Source: Stutzerimonas kunmingensis | Lineage (GTDB): Bacteria > Pseudomonadota > Gammaproteobacteria > Pseudomonadales > Pseudomonadaceae | DNA: 64,000 nt | Assembly (NCBI RefSeq): GCF_021432085.1 | Contig: NZ_CP090366.1 | Location: 2,976,001-3,040,000, forward strand | Direction: 5' to 3' | Shown here: positions 27,044 to 36,011 of the stretch, in pieces | Layout of the letters: the number at the start of each line of letters is the position of its first letter | How positions within the stretch are numbered: the first letter of the stretch is position 1 | The notes under the pieces: model-generated | The model's input: only the letters and a program-made list of their open reading frames with translations | Told to the model about the DNA's origin: nothing | Databases searched by the model: none | Program-made: the position numbers and the translations under genes

Positions 27044-27829
27044 TTAGCGACCATCCTGCAAGGCTGAATAGATAGAGTCGAGTTTTTGCTGTGCTGTGGG
27101 ATAGCTGATCAACACCGCGCGATAAGGGCCTTTGAACACGAAAAAACTGCCTGCCGCGACGCCAACAACACCGCAGGCAGCGACCACCTTGTGCATATCA
27201 TCGAGGCTGCCACCGCCACCAAGCACCGTCAGCGGGACGGTCAGCAGCTCGCGCAAGTGCGCAGCCAGCGCGAGGTCATAGCCTTTCATCTTCCCGTCGT
27301 TATCGATGGAGTTAAGAACTATCTCGCCGGCCCCAAGCTTCTCCATTTCCAACGCGACCTCGACGACGCCGCGTTTGGTGTTGCGCGTGCCGTTATGTGT
27401 CCAGACGTCCTGAGTCTTGCCCAGTAACCGCTGCTTGTGATCGAGTACTACGACCACACTCTGCCGACCAATCTCGGCAGCAATTTCACTGATCAGTGTG
27501 GGATTGGCCAGTGCAGCCGAGCTGATGGCAACCTTTTCGACGCCCAGCGCGATGATGCGCTTGGCCTGTTCGGCTGTACGCACGCCTCCGCCGTAGCAAA
27601 GCGGCATCCGGCATTCAGACGCAAGGTGAGCGATCTGCTGGTAATCGGGCTCGCGGCCGTTGGTAGTGGCATCGATATCGATGACGATCAGCTCATCCGC
27701 TTCCTTCTCGTTGAAGATCTTCACTGCATTAATCGGATCACCAACGTATTTAGGATCCTTGAAACGAACGGTCTTGACGAGACCGCTATCTTGAATCAAC
27801 AGGCAGGGGATGATGCGTGGTCTCAACAT
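27044..27829 (-). CDS. HisF-like acetamidino-modification protein (AglZ/HisF2 family)
   Basis: This TIM-barrel protein resembles imidazole-glycerol-phosphate synthase cyclase ('MLRPRIIPCLLIQDSGLVKT', 'IDATTNGREPDY', 'CYGGGVRTAEQAKRI', 'LNSIDNDGKMKGYD', 'LGGGGSLDDM'). In this setting the HisF/HisH pair feeds ammonia to an N-acetyl sugar amidotransferase that turns an N-acetyl group into an acetamidino group. Its position one base after hisH and upstream of fnlABC supports L-FucNAm formation. A true histidine-biosynthesis role is unlikely because no other his genes are present. Confidence 0.9.
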   Translation of the reverse strand: MLRPRIIPCLLIQDSGLVKTVRFKDPKYVGDPINAVKIFNEKEADELIVIDIDATTNGREPDYQQIAHLASECRMPLCYGGGVRTAEQAKRIIALGVEKVAISSAALANPTLISEIAAEIGRQSVVVVLDHKQRLLGKTQDVWTHNGTRNTKRGVVEVALEMEKLGAGEIVLNSIDNDGKMKGYDLALAAHLRELLTVPLTVLGGGGSLDDMHKVVAACGVVGVAAGSFFVFKGPYRAVLISYPTAQQKLDSIYSALQDGR

Positions 27830-27830
27830 T

Positions 27831-28445
27831 TCACAGTTCCGCGAAGTTCTTCAGCAGGGCGACGCCACAGTGGTGGCTCTTCTCAGGGTGGAACTGCACC
27901 CCATGCACATTCTTCGATGAGACTGAACAACTAAAACCAGCGCCATAGGTGGCAGTAGCAGCGATATGCTCAGGCTCAGCGCACTCGAAGAAGTAGGAAT
28001 GAAGAAAATAGAACAGCCAGCTTTCCTGTTGCCCGCGGAACAACGGGCTTCCGGGCGTTGGCAGCACATCGTTCCAGCCCATATGGGGTAGAGCCAGCTC
28101 ACTCGACTCGTGCACCGAATGGAAACTGCGCACCTTTCCTGGAATCCACCCCAGGCCGGGCAGCACACCCTCGTCACTGGAGTCGGCGAGCATCTGCATG
28201 CCCACGCAGATGCCCAGCACGGGAATACCCTGGCCAAGCACCATGTCATCGAGCGTTTGCCGCATTCCAGACGCACTCAGGCGCTGCATGGCATGGTCGA
28301 AGGCGCCCACGCCCGGCAGGATCAGCTTGCTGGCACCGGCCAGCTGATCAGCGCTGGTCGCTACCGTGACCGGTATATGCAGGCGCTTGTAGACGTTTAC
28401 GAAGGCCTGAATGTTACCCAGACCATAATCGATGATGGTGATCAT
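27831..28445 (-). CDS. HisH-like glutamine amidotransferase (HisH2)
   Basis: This class I glutamine amidotransferase supplies ammonia to the HisF-like partner. The nucleophile elbow is 'GICVGMQ' and the catalytic His-x-Glu lies in 'GVQFHPEKSHHCG' near the C-terminus. The N-terminus 'MITIIDYGLGNIQAFVNVYKRL' is typical HisH. Its ATG overlaps the lfnA stop by four bases (ATGA), which ties it to amidino-sugar synthesis. 204 residues is normal. Confidence 0.92.
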   Translation of the reverse strand: MITIIDYGLGNIQAFVNVYKRLHIPVTVATSADQLAGASKLILPGVGAFDHAMQRLSASGMRQTLDDMVLGQGIPVLGICVGMQMLADSSDEGVLPGLGWIPGKVRSFHSVHESSELALPHMGWNDVLPTPGSPLFRGQQESWLFYFLHSYFFECAEPEHIAATATYGAGFSCSVSSKNVHGVQFHPEKSHHCGVALLKNFAEL

Positions 28446-29584
28446 CTGAAAAGTCTTCTCTCCAATCCGAGGGCGCTCATTACACGCGAACCGATGCCGA
28501 TTAGAAAGCGCTTGTTCTTGTAATCCCGATACGTCTTGTTCTCGCCTTCGAAAATTGCCTGCAGCTCAGCGACCGAAAGCCCCAGTTTGTTGGCCACGAA
28601 CTCGAATTCGGTTTTCAGGAACTGCTCGTCCATCTCGGGCTTGGCGATACGTTCCAGCGCTTCGTCGCGGGTCATCTGCCCGGTCATGATCAGGCTGGAG
28701 AAATGCGCACGGCGCTTCTCGTAGCCGAATTTGCGCGGCATCCAGTAATCTTCGTAGAAGCGCGTGAAGCGGGATTCGTGGTGCTTGTGCTGGAATTTCT
28801 GCCAACCGAAGCGCTGCTCGAGCTCCGCTTCGGCGTCTTTCTTGACGTAAGGCACCAGGTTGAGCGGCTTGACGATCTCCATCCCCAGTACACGCTGGTA
28901 GAGGATCTTGTAGGTCATGATATCGACCAGGGGGAAGGTCTTCAGCGGTCGCTTGCCGAAGCGCTTGTGAATATCCGCGAACAGGGTCTTGTCGATGCCC
29001 GGGTAGCCACCCCACTCCTCGGGCTCGCGGCAGCATTCGGTGGAATAGTTGCCGCCGGTCAACACGTACTTGATGCCATGCTTGCGGGCGAACTTGTACA
29101 GGCCGGAGAAAAAGGCGGCATCCTGAGGCAAGTCCTGGTCTGCAATCTGCGAGCGCAGAAATGCCACCTGCAGATCCTTCATTTCTTCCCAGTTGATGAC
29201 CTCGGTGTAAAGATCAAGGCCGAGGCCATCTACCAGCTTTTCAATGTTGCCCACCGCCTGGTCGGTATTCCAGCCCGCATCGACATGGAACAGCAATGGG
29301 CGCAGCCCCATCTTTTCCTTCGCGATATAAGCCGCGTAAGAACTGTCGAGGCCGCCGCTCAAGCCAATGATGCAGTCGAAATCCTTGCCCTCACCCTGCT
29401 TCCTGATTTTCGCGGCGAGTGCTGCAAGCTCAGCCTCGCCCCGCGCATCGGGATGCCAGTTGGGAGCGATTTCGAATTTGAAATTGTTGCAAAAATCACA
29501 GACACCGCTGGCATCGAACTTAATACCTGGGTCAGTGCTATCCATGATACAGGACGTACAAATCTGATATTTTCTATTATCCAT
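28442..29584 (-). CDS. lfnA: N-acetyl sugar amidotransferase (LfnA/WbpG)
   Basis: This WbpG/LfnA/PseA-class amidotransferase makes an acetamidino group on an N-acetyl sugar using ammonia from HisH/HisF. It has an ATP-pyrophosphatase PP-loop ('IIGLSGGLDSSYAAYIA') and a cysteine pair at the N-terminus ('CTSCIMD', 'CDFCNNF') that looks like a zinc ribbon. 'VLTGGNYSTECC' lies in the middle. In P. aeruginosa O12 the homologue LfnA is required for L-FucNAm. Here fnlABC lie directly downstream, favouring L-FucNAm; amidination of the nonulosonic acid is the alternative. The start is ATG 29584 ('MDNRKYQICTSC'). Confidence 0.92.
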   Translation of the reverse strand: MDNRKYQICTSCIMDSTDPGIKFDASGVCDFCNNFKFEIAPNWHPDARGEAELAALAAKIRKQGEGKDFDCIIGLSGGLDSSYAAYIAKEKMGLRPLLFHVDAGWNTDQAVGNIEKLVDGLGLDLYTEVINWEEMKDLQVAFLRSQIADQDLPQDAAFFSGLYKFARKHGIKYVLTGGNYSTECCREPEEWGGYPGIDKTLFADIHKRFGKRPLKTFPLVDIMTYKILYQRVLGMEIVKPLNLVPYVKKDAEAELEQRFGWQKFQHKHHESRFTRFYEDYWMPRKFGYEKRRAHFSSLIMTGQMTRDEALERIAKPEMDEQFLKTEFEFVANKLGLSVAELQAIFEGENKTYRDYKNKRFLIGIGSRVMSALGLERRLFR

Positions 29585-29604
29585 ACCAACCCCAAAAGCA
29601 AGTA

Positions 29605-30900
29605 TCAATTTGCGATGTCATTTTTTTCACTCATGAGCGGATCAATTGTAGAAAGGATTTGCTGCAAAAGCATCGAGCGATCCACTTCGGACTCGTTTAA
29701 CGAATGTAGAACAGCCGGAACTCCAAGAGACGCATATTCATCTACCAATGTAGATGGATAAGAAATCAGAAGATCAACGGGCGGAAAAATCTCGCGACCC
29801 TCGATAAGAAGCCATGACTGATTGACGACCTCATTACTTGGTGGTGACGTAGGGTGAGGTTTATAGAAACTGAATATTGGCTCGCTGCCAAGACTGCGAT
29901 GTAGATCAATATGCAGCTTTTCACACAACGAGTGCCCGACAAAAAGTATGCTAAACCCTTTTTGCGCATGAAGCTCAGACAGAATTATAGTGGGCCGATA
30001 GTAATCCACTCTCACACCGCGCGACTGGCAGCCACGCGAAATAACACTATTAAAAAAGACATTCTGAGAATGGATGTCATAAACTAAAAGTGAGGACACA
30101 GAGCGGTGACGGCTGCGTAACGCCAGCGGCAACTCTGCCTTCGACGATTGGCTGTTATTCAGGCTAATTAAGGAACCATGCTGAACAATAGTAAAACCAG
30201 GCGGGGGGGCAGAAGCTTTTCTAGAATGAGAGTGGACAACAGAGTCAATCAAGCACGCCCACCGATCATAGTGCTCAGCAATTACATAACCTTTAGCATC
30301 GATTTTATCAAAAGCAATTCGAGTAGCCATCCAGCGAAAAGCTGTGTACCCCTGAAAAACCCAGTGTTTCGTTGTTGCATTCCTCCCAAGGCAGCGAACA
30401 GCCCTGACAGATAGAGACCACGCCCTTATCAAATCGCTTGGACTTAATAACATCAGGATATCGAGAGTCCGGTCACTGCTTTTTATACTGTCGTTAATAA
30501 CCCAGGGAAACGTTACCCACACCAGAGCATTATTGGGAATCGCTTGATTGATAACACCCGCAGCTCGATCTGAAAATAGAATCCCATATGAATCATCCGC
30601 TGACAGAACAGGTGATGGCTTTTTATTCTTAGGAGCAACCAATCGAATAAAACGCAGACATTCTACAAATAGAAAAGTCGCCCCTCCCCCAAAGCGCCAG
30701 AAGAACCTGAGCAAACTAACGCAAGGCAACAGGTTTTTTTGCCACGGAGCGAGCCTCGTTAAAAACTTGCCCGGTCTTGGCAGATAGCCACCCTGGAAAG
30801 GTTGCAAGCCGAGTATTTCATACAGGCTTGTGTCGATTGCTATCTCGTTTTCGGTAGCTCGCAAATAATCCGCAAGCAAGCGTAACTCAGCGCGTGTCAT
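29605..30900 (-). CDS. Unassigned GT-B-like transferase, candidate nonulosonic-acid transferase
   Basis: This 431-residue, mostly soluble protein does not match a family I can name with confidence. Residues ~208-242 carry 'AEHYDRWACLID' and 'IVQHG'. 'YKPHP' lies at 346-350 and 'YPSTLVDEYASLG' at 381-393. An HP motif followed by a Ser/Thr motif is the hallmark of bacterial sialyltransferases and Kdo transferases that use CMP-sugars. The locus makes CMP-legionaminic acid and has no other candidate transferase for it, so this is the likely CMP-nonulosonate transferase. The gene is AT-rich, like wzx and wzy beside it, and overlaps wzx by 14 bases. The function is inferred. Confidence 0.6.
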   Translation of the reverse strand: MTRAELRLLADYLRATENEIAIDTSLYEILGLQPFQGGYLPRPGKFLTRLAPWQKNLLPCVSLLRFFWRFGGGATFLFVECLRFIRLVAPKNKKPSPVLSADDSYGILFSDRAAGVINQAIPNNALVWVTFPWVINDSIKSSDRTLDILMLLSPSDLIRAWSLSVRAVRCLGRNATTKHWVFQGYTAFRWMATRIAFDKIDAKGYVIAEHYDRWACLIDSVVHSHSRKASAPPPGFTIVQHGSLISLNNSQSSKAELPLALRSRHRSVSSLLVYDIHSQNVFFNSVISRGCQSRGVRVDYYRPTIILSELHAQKGFSILFVGHSLCEKLHIDLHRSLGSEPIFSFYKPHPTSPPSNEVVNQSWLLIEGREIFPPVDLLISYPSTLVDEYASLGVPAVLHSLNESEVDRSMLLQQILSTIDPLMSEKNDIAN

Positions 30901-32143
30901 TCAAAACACCTTGTTCCGCTGAATCGAAAGTAGATAAAGAGCGACACACCCAAGCCTTCCAAACCAGCATTATTCCGAAAGCAGCACAAATCGCCCATGC
31001 GATAGCTTGTGCCCCATAAGCATCTGAGTAGAGATAAGCGACAATCAGAAACGCAACCAACGCAGCCAACTGGCTATACGTAATGGCTTTGTCTTTATCG
31101 AAAGCATAAAGCGCAACATGGGGAACCATGCTTAGCGAGTAAAAAGTTATCGCCAGCAACAACCAATGCAACAGATAAAGATACTGTATATAAATATCAT
31201 TACCCACCCACGCCAACAGCGGGTTAGCAATGGCCCAGCAACTAACAACTAAAAATGCAGTAACCACTATGATATTCACCGAGAACGACCTCATCACTTG
31301 CCGAAATACGGCAAACTCTTTCGCTTTGGCGGCAGCCACGAGTTTCGGATAGAAGAATACAACTACACCTGCATCCAAAAAAGAAAGTACCGCTACAGCC
31401 ATGCTTATGAACAGCACATAGGCACCCAGCACTTCCAAATTCGTTACAGACTCAACCCAATAACGGTCGAATGTAAAAATACCTCTAACAGCCAAGCTGG
31501 CGACCAATAGCGGAGCAGCAACCTTCACCCCCCTCCTCATCCATCGCCAGTCTATCGGCAAACACAAAGCCAAGCGATCCAGACTGCGTAATTTGAGCAA
31601 AGATAAAGCACAAGCTGAGAATGCGCCTATAACCCATCCAGCTAGAATAAATTCCAGCTGACGCAGGTCTTTATTGAGCCACATGAACAGTACGACCGCC
31701 AGACACCAGATGCCGCTGCGTAAAAAAAGCACGATGCTGGCAAACAACTGCTCCGACATTGCAACCAGAATACGGTTCATCTCTTGCGCAAAATGCTCCA
31801 GAAACAACAACACCAAGAACCAAGCAAAGAAACTCCACGGAAGCAGTCCCATATAGAAAACCACCAAGACTACAGGCATGAAGAAAAAATACATTATCAA
31901 ATAGAATACCGACTGATCCCTGACTAATCGCAGCCACTCCTTGGAGCTCGACCCTATGATTTCACGAGTAGAAAAATTGTAAAAATCGAAACCCAAAATA
32001 TATAGAGAATAACCGATCGCCGCTGCCAATAGACCATAAAGCCCTAACAGGCTGGGCTCTAAAAACTTAGCCAAAAAAAATACGAGCACAAATTTACTTA
32101 ACAGAGTCAATCCGCGCAAACCAACATTGAAGATACGGTTCAA
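30887..32143 (-). CDS. wzx: O-antigen flippase (Wzx)
   Basis: This polytopic inner-membrane flippase of 418 residues has about 12 hydrophobic helices. The N-terminus 'GLRGLTLLSKFVLVFFLAKFLEPSLLGLYGLL' is typical of the Wzx family, and helices continue to 'AIAWAICAAFGIMLVW'. It should export the undecaprenyl-linked O-unit. Low GC content and rare sequence similarity are normal for serotype-specific wzx genes. It precedes the unassigned transferase with a 14-base overlap. Confidence 0.9.
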   Translation of the reverse strand: MNRIFNVGLRGLTLLSKFVLVFFLAKFLEPSLLGLYGLLAAAIGYSLYILGFDFYNFSTREIIGSSSKEWLRLVRDQSVFYLIMYFFFMPVVLVVFYMGLLPWSFFAWFLVLLFLEHFAQEMNRILVAMSEQLFASIVLFLRSGIWCLAVVLFMWLNKDLRQLEFILAGWVIGAFSACALSLLKLRSLDRLALCLPIDWRWMRRGVKVAAPLLVASLAVRGIFTFDRYWVESVTNLEVLGAYVLFISMAVAVLSFLDAGVVVFFYPKLVAAAKAKEFAVFRQVMRSFSVNIIVVTAFLVVSCWAIANPLLAWVGNDIYIQYLYLLHWLLLAITFYSLSMVPHVALYAFDKDKAITYSQLAALVAFLIVAYLYSDAYGAQAIAWAICAAFGIMLVWKAWVCRSLSTFDSAEQGVLNDTR

Positions 32144-32200
32144 AGAGCAGGCTCCAGCACATCAAAGAAAGCGATTTTTTCTCTGAAAAAACTAATAAGC

Positions 32201-33466
32201 TTAGCTAGCCTCATGCATACAAACCTTTCTTGAGAAAAGTAATCGCTGCACTAAAAAAAGCAACAAGTAGAACCCGATGTTAAATACCCATATCCACTGC
32301 AACATACTCCCCCTGAACATGCTTAAAAACACAAAAAGCTCAGACATAAAAATAAATAGAAATATTGGCCCACACCTGAACCTGAGAGAATAAAGCCCTC
32401 CCATAAACAAAGAATAGATTGCAACCGGCGCCATCCAAAAAACATAGTTACCATAATTCAAATATAGCTCTGTTTCGACTGGCCATTGCTGTGTAGCGGA
32501 CTCTTTAAACCATTGCGATGGATAATAAATGGATGTCAGCCAACGACTAATATCATGCATATGATCTGGGGAAGCAACGCCTAAAAAGGTCATCCATTTG
32601 CTAAACGGAAAACCCACAGTCTGAAAATAATCTGGCGGCATGTCCCTCAAAATCATGTCATGTAGAAATATCGTATTAAAGTATGTCAAAAAATATTCAA
32701 GAAGCATCTCAGGAGTTTTATAAAAACCATTGGATCTAACATACATTGCCCCAGAGAATAAAAAAACAAAACCCAAAAAAAGGAGAACACCTTTCTTCAA
32801 GCTCAGTCGCGCGACAGCGAGCCAAGGCAGGCTGAAAAATATACCAAACAGAAAAACTCTACTTTTCACACCTTGTAAATAGGCGCAGAAACCGAGAACC
32901 AAGAAAACAATAAGTATTAGAACAAGACTTCTTCGCTCAGCTGTTCGACAATAAAATCCCAACCAAAAAGCCATAAAGTTTGACCACATGATTAGAAGAA
33001 AATTAAGAAGTCCATAACCTTTCTTTTTAGAAAGATACGTTTCACTATAATTTCCAGACCAAGCGTCCAGTCCGCCAGTAACCTCAAAAAAATAAGCGCA
33101 CCCCAAGAACAAGAAAAATGCACACAGCAGTATCGCAAACGGCCGCGAACGATACTCAAACATTTCTGCACCGTCATCCTGACGTTCCAGAAGCACTTCG
33201 AGAAAACGTAAAAAATAAAAAAACAAAGCAAATATATACGCGTAGGAGAGAACGGCTTCATCAGAGACCGACGCCCAGTCATTGAGCTTCCCCCAAGGTA
33301 GAACATACTCCCAAGATATCCAATCAAGTATATAGAAAAGAGTTGCAGGAAAAACCAAATAGAGAAAATAGTTTCCAAACACAACGTTGGACGGACAAAT
33401 TATTCTTTTATTTCGCAACAAGAGAAATGACAGGACAATGAACGTCGCGGAAGAAAATAGAATCAT
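32201..33466 (-). CDS. wzy: O-antigen polymerase (Wzy)
   Basis: This is a very hydrophobic protein of 421 residues with about 11-12 predicted helices. A long polar loop at residues ~268-345 contains 'DMPPDYFQTVGFPFSKWMTF' and 'SATQQWPVETELYLNYG'. The topology and its place between the sugar genes and wzx identify it as the O-unit polymerase; sequence conservation in this family is too low for motif proof. It is among the most AT-rich genes in the window. It follows the SDR gene by 82 bases. Confidence 0.85.
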   Translation of the reverse strand: MILFSSATFIVLSFLLLRNKRIICPSNVVFGNYFLYLVFPATLFYILDWISWEYVLPWGKLNDWASVSDEAVLSYAYIFALFFYFLRFLEVLLERQDDGAEMFEYRSRPFAILLCAFFLFLGCAYFFEVTGGLDAWSGNYSETYLSKKKGYGLLNFLLIMWSNFMAFWLGFYCRTAERRSLVLILIVFLVLGFCAYLQGVKSRVFLFGIFFSLPWLAVARLSLKKGVLLFLGFVFLFSGAMYVRSNGFYKTPEMLLEYFLTYFNTIFLHDMILRDMPPDYFQTVGFPFSKWMTFLGVASPDHMHDISRWLTSIYYPSQWFKESATQQWPVETELYLNYGNYVFWMAPVAIYSLFMGGLYSLRFRCGPIFLFIFMSELFVFLSMFRGSMLQWIWVFNIGFYLLLFLVQRLLFSRKVCMHEAS

Positions 33467-33548
33467 CAGACCAAGGCACCACGTTTTGGGTTACAACCGA
33501 TACCGCCCGCAAAAAATTCAAAAACATTTCTCATCTGGAGCGTTAAAG

Positions 33549-34310
33549 TCACAATGTAAATCCATCATCGACTATTATATTTTGTCCATTTACATAGCTT
33601 GCGTGGTCAGAAAGAAGGAAAATGATCGCGCCTACTACATCTTTAATATCCAGCATCCCCTTTCCTAAAGTATATTTCTTGTAAGCCCCCAAGAAAGGTT
33701 CGGGCTGAGAATCCAATATACCGCCAGGACTCACACAATTAGAGCGAAAGTGGCTGTTACCTACATAGCCTGCCAAATATTTACTAAGGTGAATTAGGGC
33801 GGACTTGATAGCCGCATATTCCACAGGCATTGTCATTGACGTACGATCATATACCTCGAACTTGGGTGGTACCACACCATAAATAGATGAAATATTAACT
33901 AATGAAAATGAACGATGGCTACGCTCGAAGTACTTTGCGCACTGCTGCATAAATAAAAAGGAAGAACCAAGGTGCAGAGACACGTTTTCGTTAAAATCAG
34001 CGAGCGTCACGTTTTCAAAGCTGGCGCCATAGCGCTTGTTGCGCGGATAAGTGCAATTCACTGCACCATCCACGTCGCCTAGAGCATTGAACAATGCTTC
34101 GACTGATCCGACGTCGTTAAGATCGAGAGCAAACCTCATAACATCCGGATGTTCTTGATCGATGCCCTGCTGCCTGAGGCGCTCGTCCATTAAAGGTAGA
34201 TTGATATCAGCAACAAGCAATTTTGCTCCTTGCTCCAGCAACGCCGCGCTAAGGGTACTTCCTAGTAGGCCACCCGCCCCTGCCACTAAAATTCTTTTAT
34301 CCTTCAGCAT
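33549..34310 (-). CDS. ptmA: SDR oxidoreductase of the legionaminate cluster (PtmA-like)
   Basis: This classical short-chain dehydrogenase has nucleotide-binding 'VAGAGGLLGSTLSAALL', 'DINLPL', a Ser region 'LVNISSIYG' and Tyr-x3-Lys in 'VEYAAIKSALIHLSKYLA', ending 'VNGQNIIVDDGF'. It lies next to the cytidylyltransferase and PtmF/PtmE-like genes in the same order I recall for the Campylobacter flagellin legionaminate locus, where PtmA helps supply the amino-sugar precursor. The ATG at 34310 overlaps legF by 14 bases; the open frame continues upstream inside legF without homology. Its exact reaction is not settled by sequence. Confidence 0.8.
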   Translation of the reverse strand: MLKDKRILVAGAGGLLGSTLSAALLEQGAKLLVADINLPLMDERLRQQGIDQEHPDVMRFALDLNDVGSVEALFNALGDVDGAVNCTYPRNKRYGASFENVTLADFNENVSLHLGSSFLFMQQCAKYFERSHRSFSLVNISSIYGVVPPKFEVYDRTSMTMPVEYAAIKSALIHLSKYLAGYVGNSHFRSNCVSPGGILDSQPEPFLGAYKKYTLGKGMLDIKDVVGAIIFLLSDHASYVNGQNIIVDDGFTL

Positions 34311-34998
34311 CTGTTTGCTCTCTGTCCAAATACAACATTTCGGCCATTTTGAAATCGTATATATCATCGATATCGACAGCCCGCTCCCGCGGAACCACCA
34401 CCGACCGAACCCGACCGGAGAAAATCCGAGATTGCTCCAGCACAAAGGCAGGGCGGGTTACGTAGGCCACCGTGGTCATATCGAACACCGCCGGCGCATC
34501 CTGCCGGCGATCTACCGACTCACCGGTGCAGACCAGCCTGCTATTGCCCGCGTCGTCGCGCACGACCATGTTGAAATACGGGCTGCGCGCGGCCGGAGTA
34601 ACGGTCACCACTACATCGGTATCCTGGTCGAGTGCACCCAGGCAACTGCGGACATCGTCAGCATTGCGCAGCGGACTGGTGGCAGGCAGGCTGATGAAGG
34701 TCTCGAAGTCGTCGCCGCGCTCCTTGAGGTAGTTGATGGCGTGCCGCCATGCCAACCACTCTGCAGCGGTGTCGGTTGCCAGCTCGTCCGGCCGGAGGAT
34801 GACCTGCGCGCCATAGGTGCGCGCCACTTCGGCGATCGCTGGCGAATCGGTTGAAACGAATACCTTCTCGATGGCCTCTACCTGCCGGGCGGCGAGAATG
34901 GAATGGGCGATCAGGGGCGTGTCCCCCAACGGCCTGATGTTCTTGCCTGGCAGGCCTTTGGAATTGCCACGGGCGAAGATGAACGCGTAAATACTCAC
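34297..34998 (-). CDS. legF: CMP-legionaminic acid synthetase (cytidylyltransferase, LegF/NeuA family)
   Basis: This cytoplasmic cytidylyltransferase activates the nonulosonic acid to its CMP form. The N-terminal 'FIFARGNSKGLPGKNIRPLG' is the family nucleotide-binding signature. 'LPATSPLRNADDV' and the acidic C-terminal 'ERAVDIDDIYDFKMAE', with the metal-binding Asp residues, follow. Its 233 residues are full length. It overlaps the downstream SDR gene by 14 bases and the upstream oxidoreductase gene by 4. Confidence 0.92.
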   Translation of the reverse strand: MSIYAFIFARGNSKGLPGKNIRPLGDTPLIAHSILAARQVEAIEKVFVSTDSPAIAEVARTYGAQVILRPDELATDTAAEWLAWRHAINYLKERGDDFETFISLPATSPLRNADDVRSCLGALDQDTDVVVTVTPAARSPYFNMVVRDDAGNSRLVCTGESVDRRQDAPAVFDMTTVAYVTRPAFVLEQSRIFSGRVRSVVVPRERAVDIDDIYDFKMAEMLYLDREQTDAEG

Positions 34999-36011
34999 GC
35001 TTTGATGTCTCCAACAGGAACGGCCTGGCCCGCCGAAGCGGAGCGTTTCATGGCTTCGATCAAATGCAGCGTAGCCAGCGCATCGGCAATCCCCACCGCC
35101 GGTTGCGCACGCCCGCTTGCAACGCTGGCGAAGTGTCGTAGCTGGTCAAGGTACATGTCATTGCGATCATAGAGCGGATCATCGAATAGCACCGATTGCT
35201 CATCGCGCGTGGTGTACAGAGAAATGCGGTTGTTCAGGATGTCCCACACCAGGGTGCCGGTTTGACCAACGACCTTGCAGGTGCGTACCGGCGCGCGCTG
35301 CAGGAAATCCATGTGCACATTCGCGACCAGCCCATCTGCACGCATCAGCAAAGCGTCGACAGTATCCTCGACGTCGATCTCCAGCGACCCGGTATTGCGC
35401 GCCGAACAATAGACGGTTTCGAACCGGCCAAATAGCCAGCCAAGGTAGTCCAGCTCGTGGCTAAGCTCCAGCAAAACGCCCCCACCCAACTCACGGCGGG
35501 CAGACACGTTCTTGCGATAGTCGCTGGCTGGACGCCAGTCGGGAAGGTACTGGCCAACGTCCACACTGACACTGCGCAGCGCCCCGATTCGCCCCTCGTC
35601 GATGAGTGTCTTGAACGTCACCGCTGAGCTCATGTAACGAAGGTTATAAGCCACGTCGATGAGCGAGGAATACCCTATGAGTTGATCGTGGATACCACTC
35701 AAGCGCTGCAGGCTATCGGCGATCGGTTTCTCGATCAGTACGGGCACCCCTGCCTCCAACAACTGTAGGCTGTGTTCGGCGTGCCATGGCGCCGGGGACG
35801 CGATGATCGCGAAGATCGGCTGCTCAGCCAGCGCCTCTGCTATCGAGGGAAGAATCACGACACCTTCCCCAACATCCCCGGAGCTCAGTGCACGGCCGGA
35901 CGCGGAAACGCAAGCGACCCTGGCCGGAGCGAACAGTTTCTTCAGGTTGCCGATATGGCGCTTGGCGATACTGCCGCTGCCCACTACCAGATAAGCGCCG
36001 GACTGACTCAT
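34995..36011 (-). CDS. Gfo/Idh/MocA-family oxidoreductase (PtmF-like position)
   Basis: This NAD(P)-dependent oxidoreductase has an N-terminal Rossmann fold ('LVVGSGSIAKRHIGNLKKLF', 'EKPIADSLQRL') and a C-terminal alpha/beta domain with 'GGGVLLELSHELDYLGWLFG'. Its place between ptmE and legF matches ptmF of the Campylobacter legionaminate cluster, where the enzyme acts on the precursor amino sugar. The ATG at 36011 overlaps the ptmE stop (ATGA). It could instead set a stereocentre or an N-substituent specific to this O-antigen. Confidence 0.8.
   Translation of the reverse strand: MSQSGAYLVVGSGSIAKRHIGNLKKLFAPARVACVSASGRALSSGDVGEGVVILPSIAEALAEQPIFAIIASPAPWHAEHSLQLLEAGVPVLIEKPIADSLQRLSGIHDQLIGYSSLIDVAYNLRYMSSAVTFKTLIDEGRIGALRSVSVDVGQYLPDWRPASDYRKNVSARRELGGGVLLELSHELDYLGWLFGRFETVYCSARNTGSLEIDVEDTVDALLMRADGLVANVHMDFLQRAPVRTCKVVGQTGTLVWDILNNRISLYTTRDEQSVLFDDPLYDRNDMYLDQLRHFASVASGRAQPAVGIADALATLHLIEAMKRSASAGQAVPVGDIKA

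Noticed and set aside
27044..28445. Histidine biosynthesis genes hisF and hisH
   Set aside because: No other his genes are nearby, and they overlap or abut an N-acetyl sugar amidotransferase, so they are the acetamidino-sugar pair.
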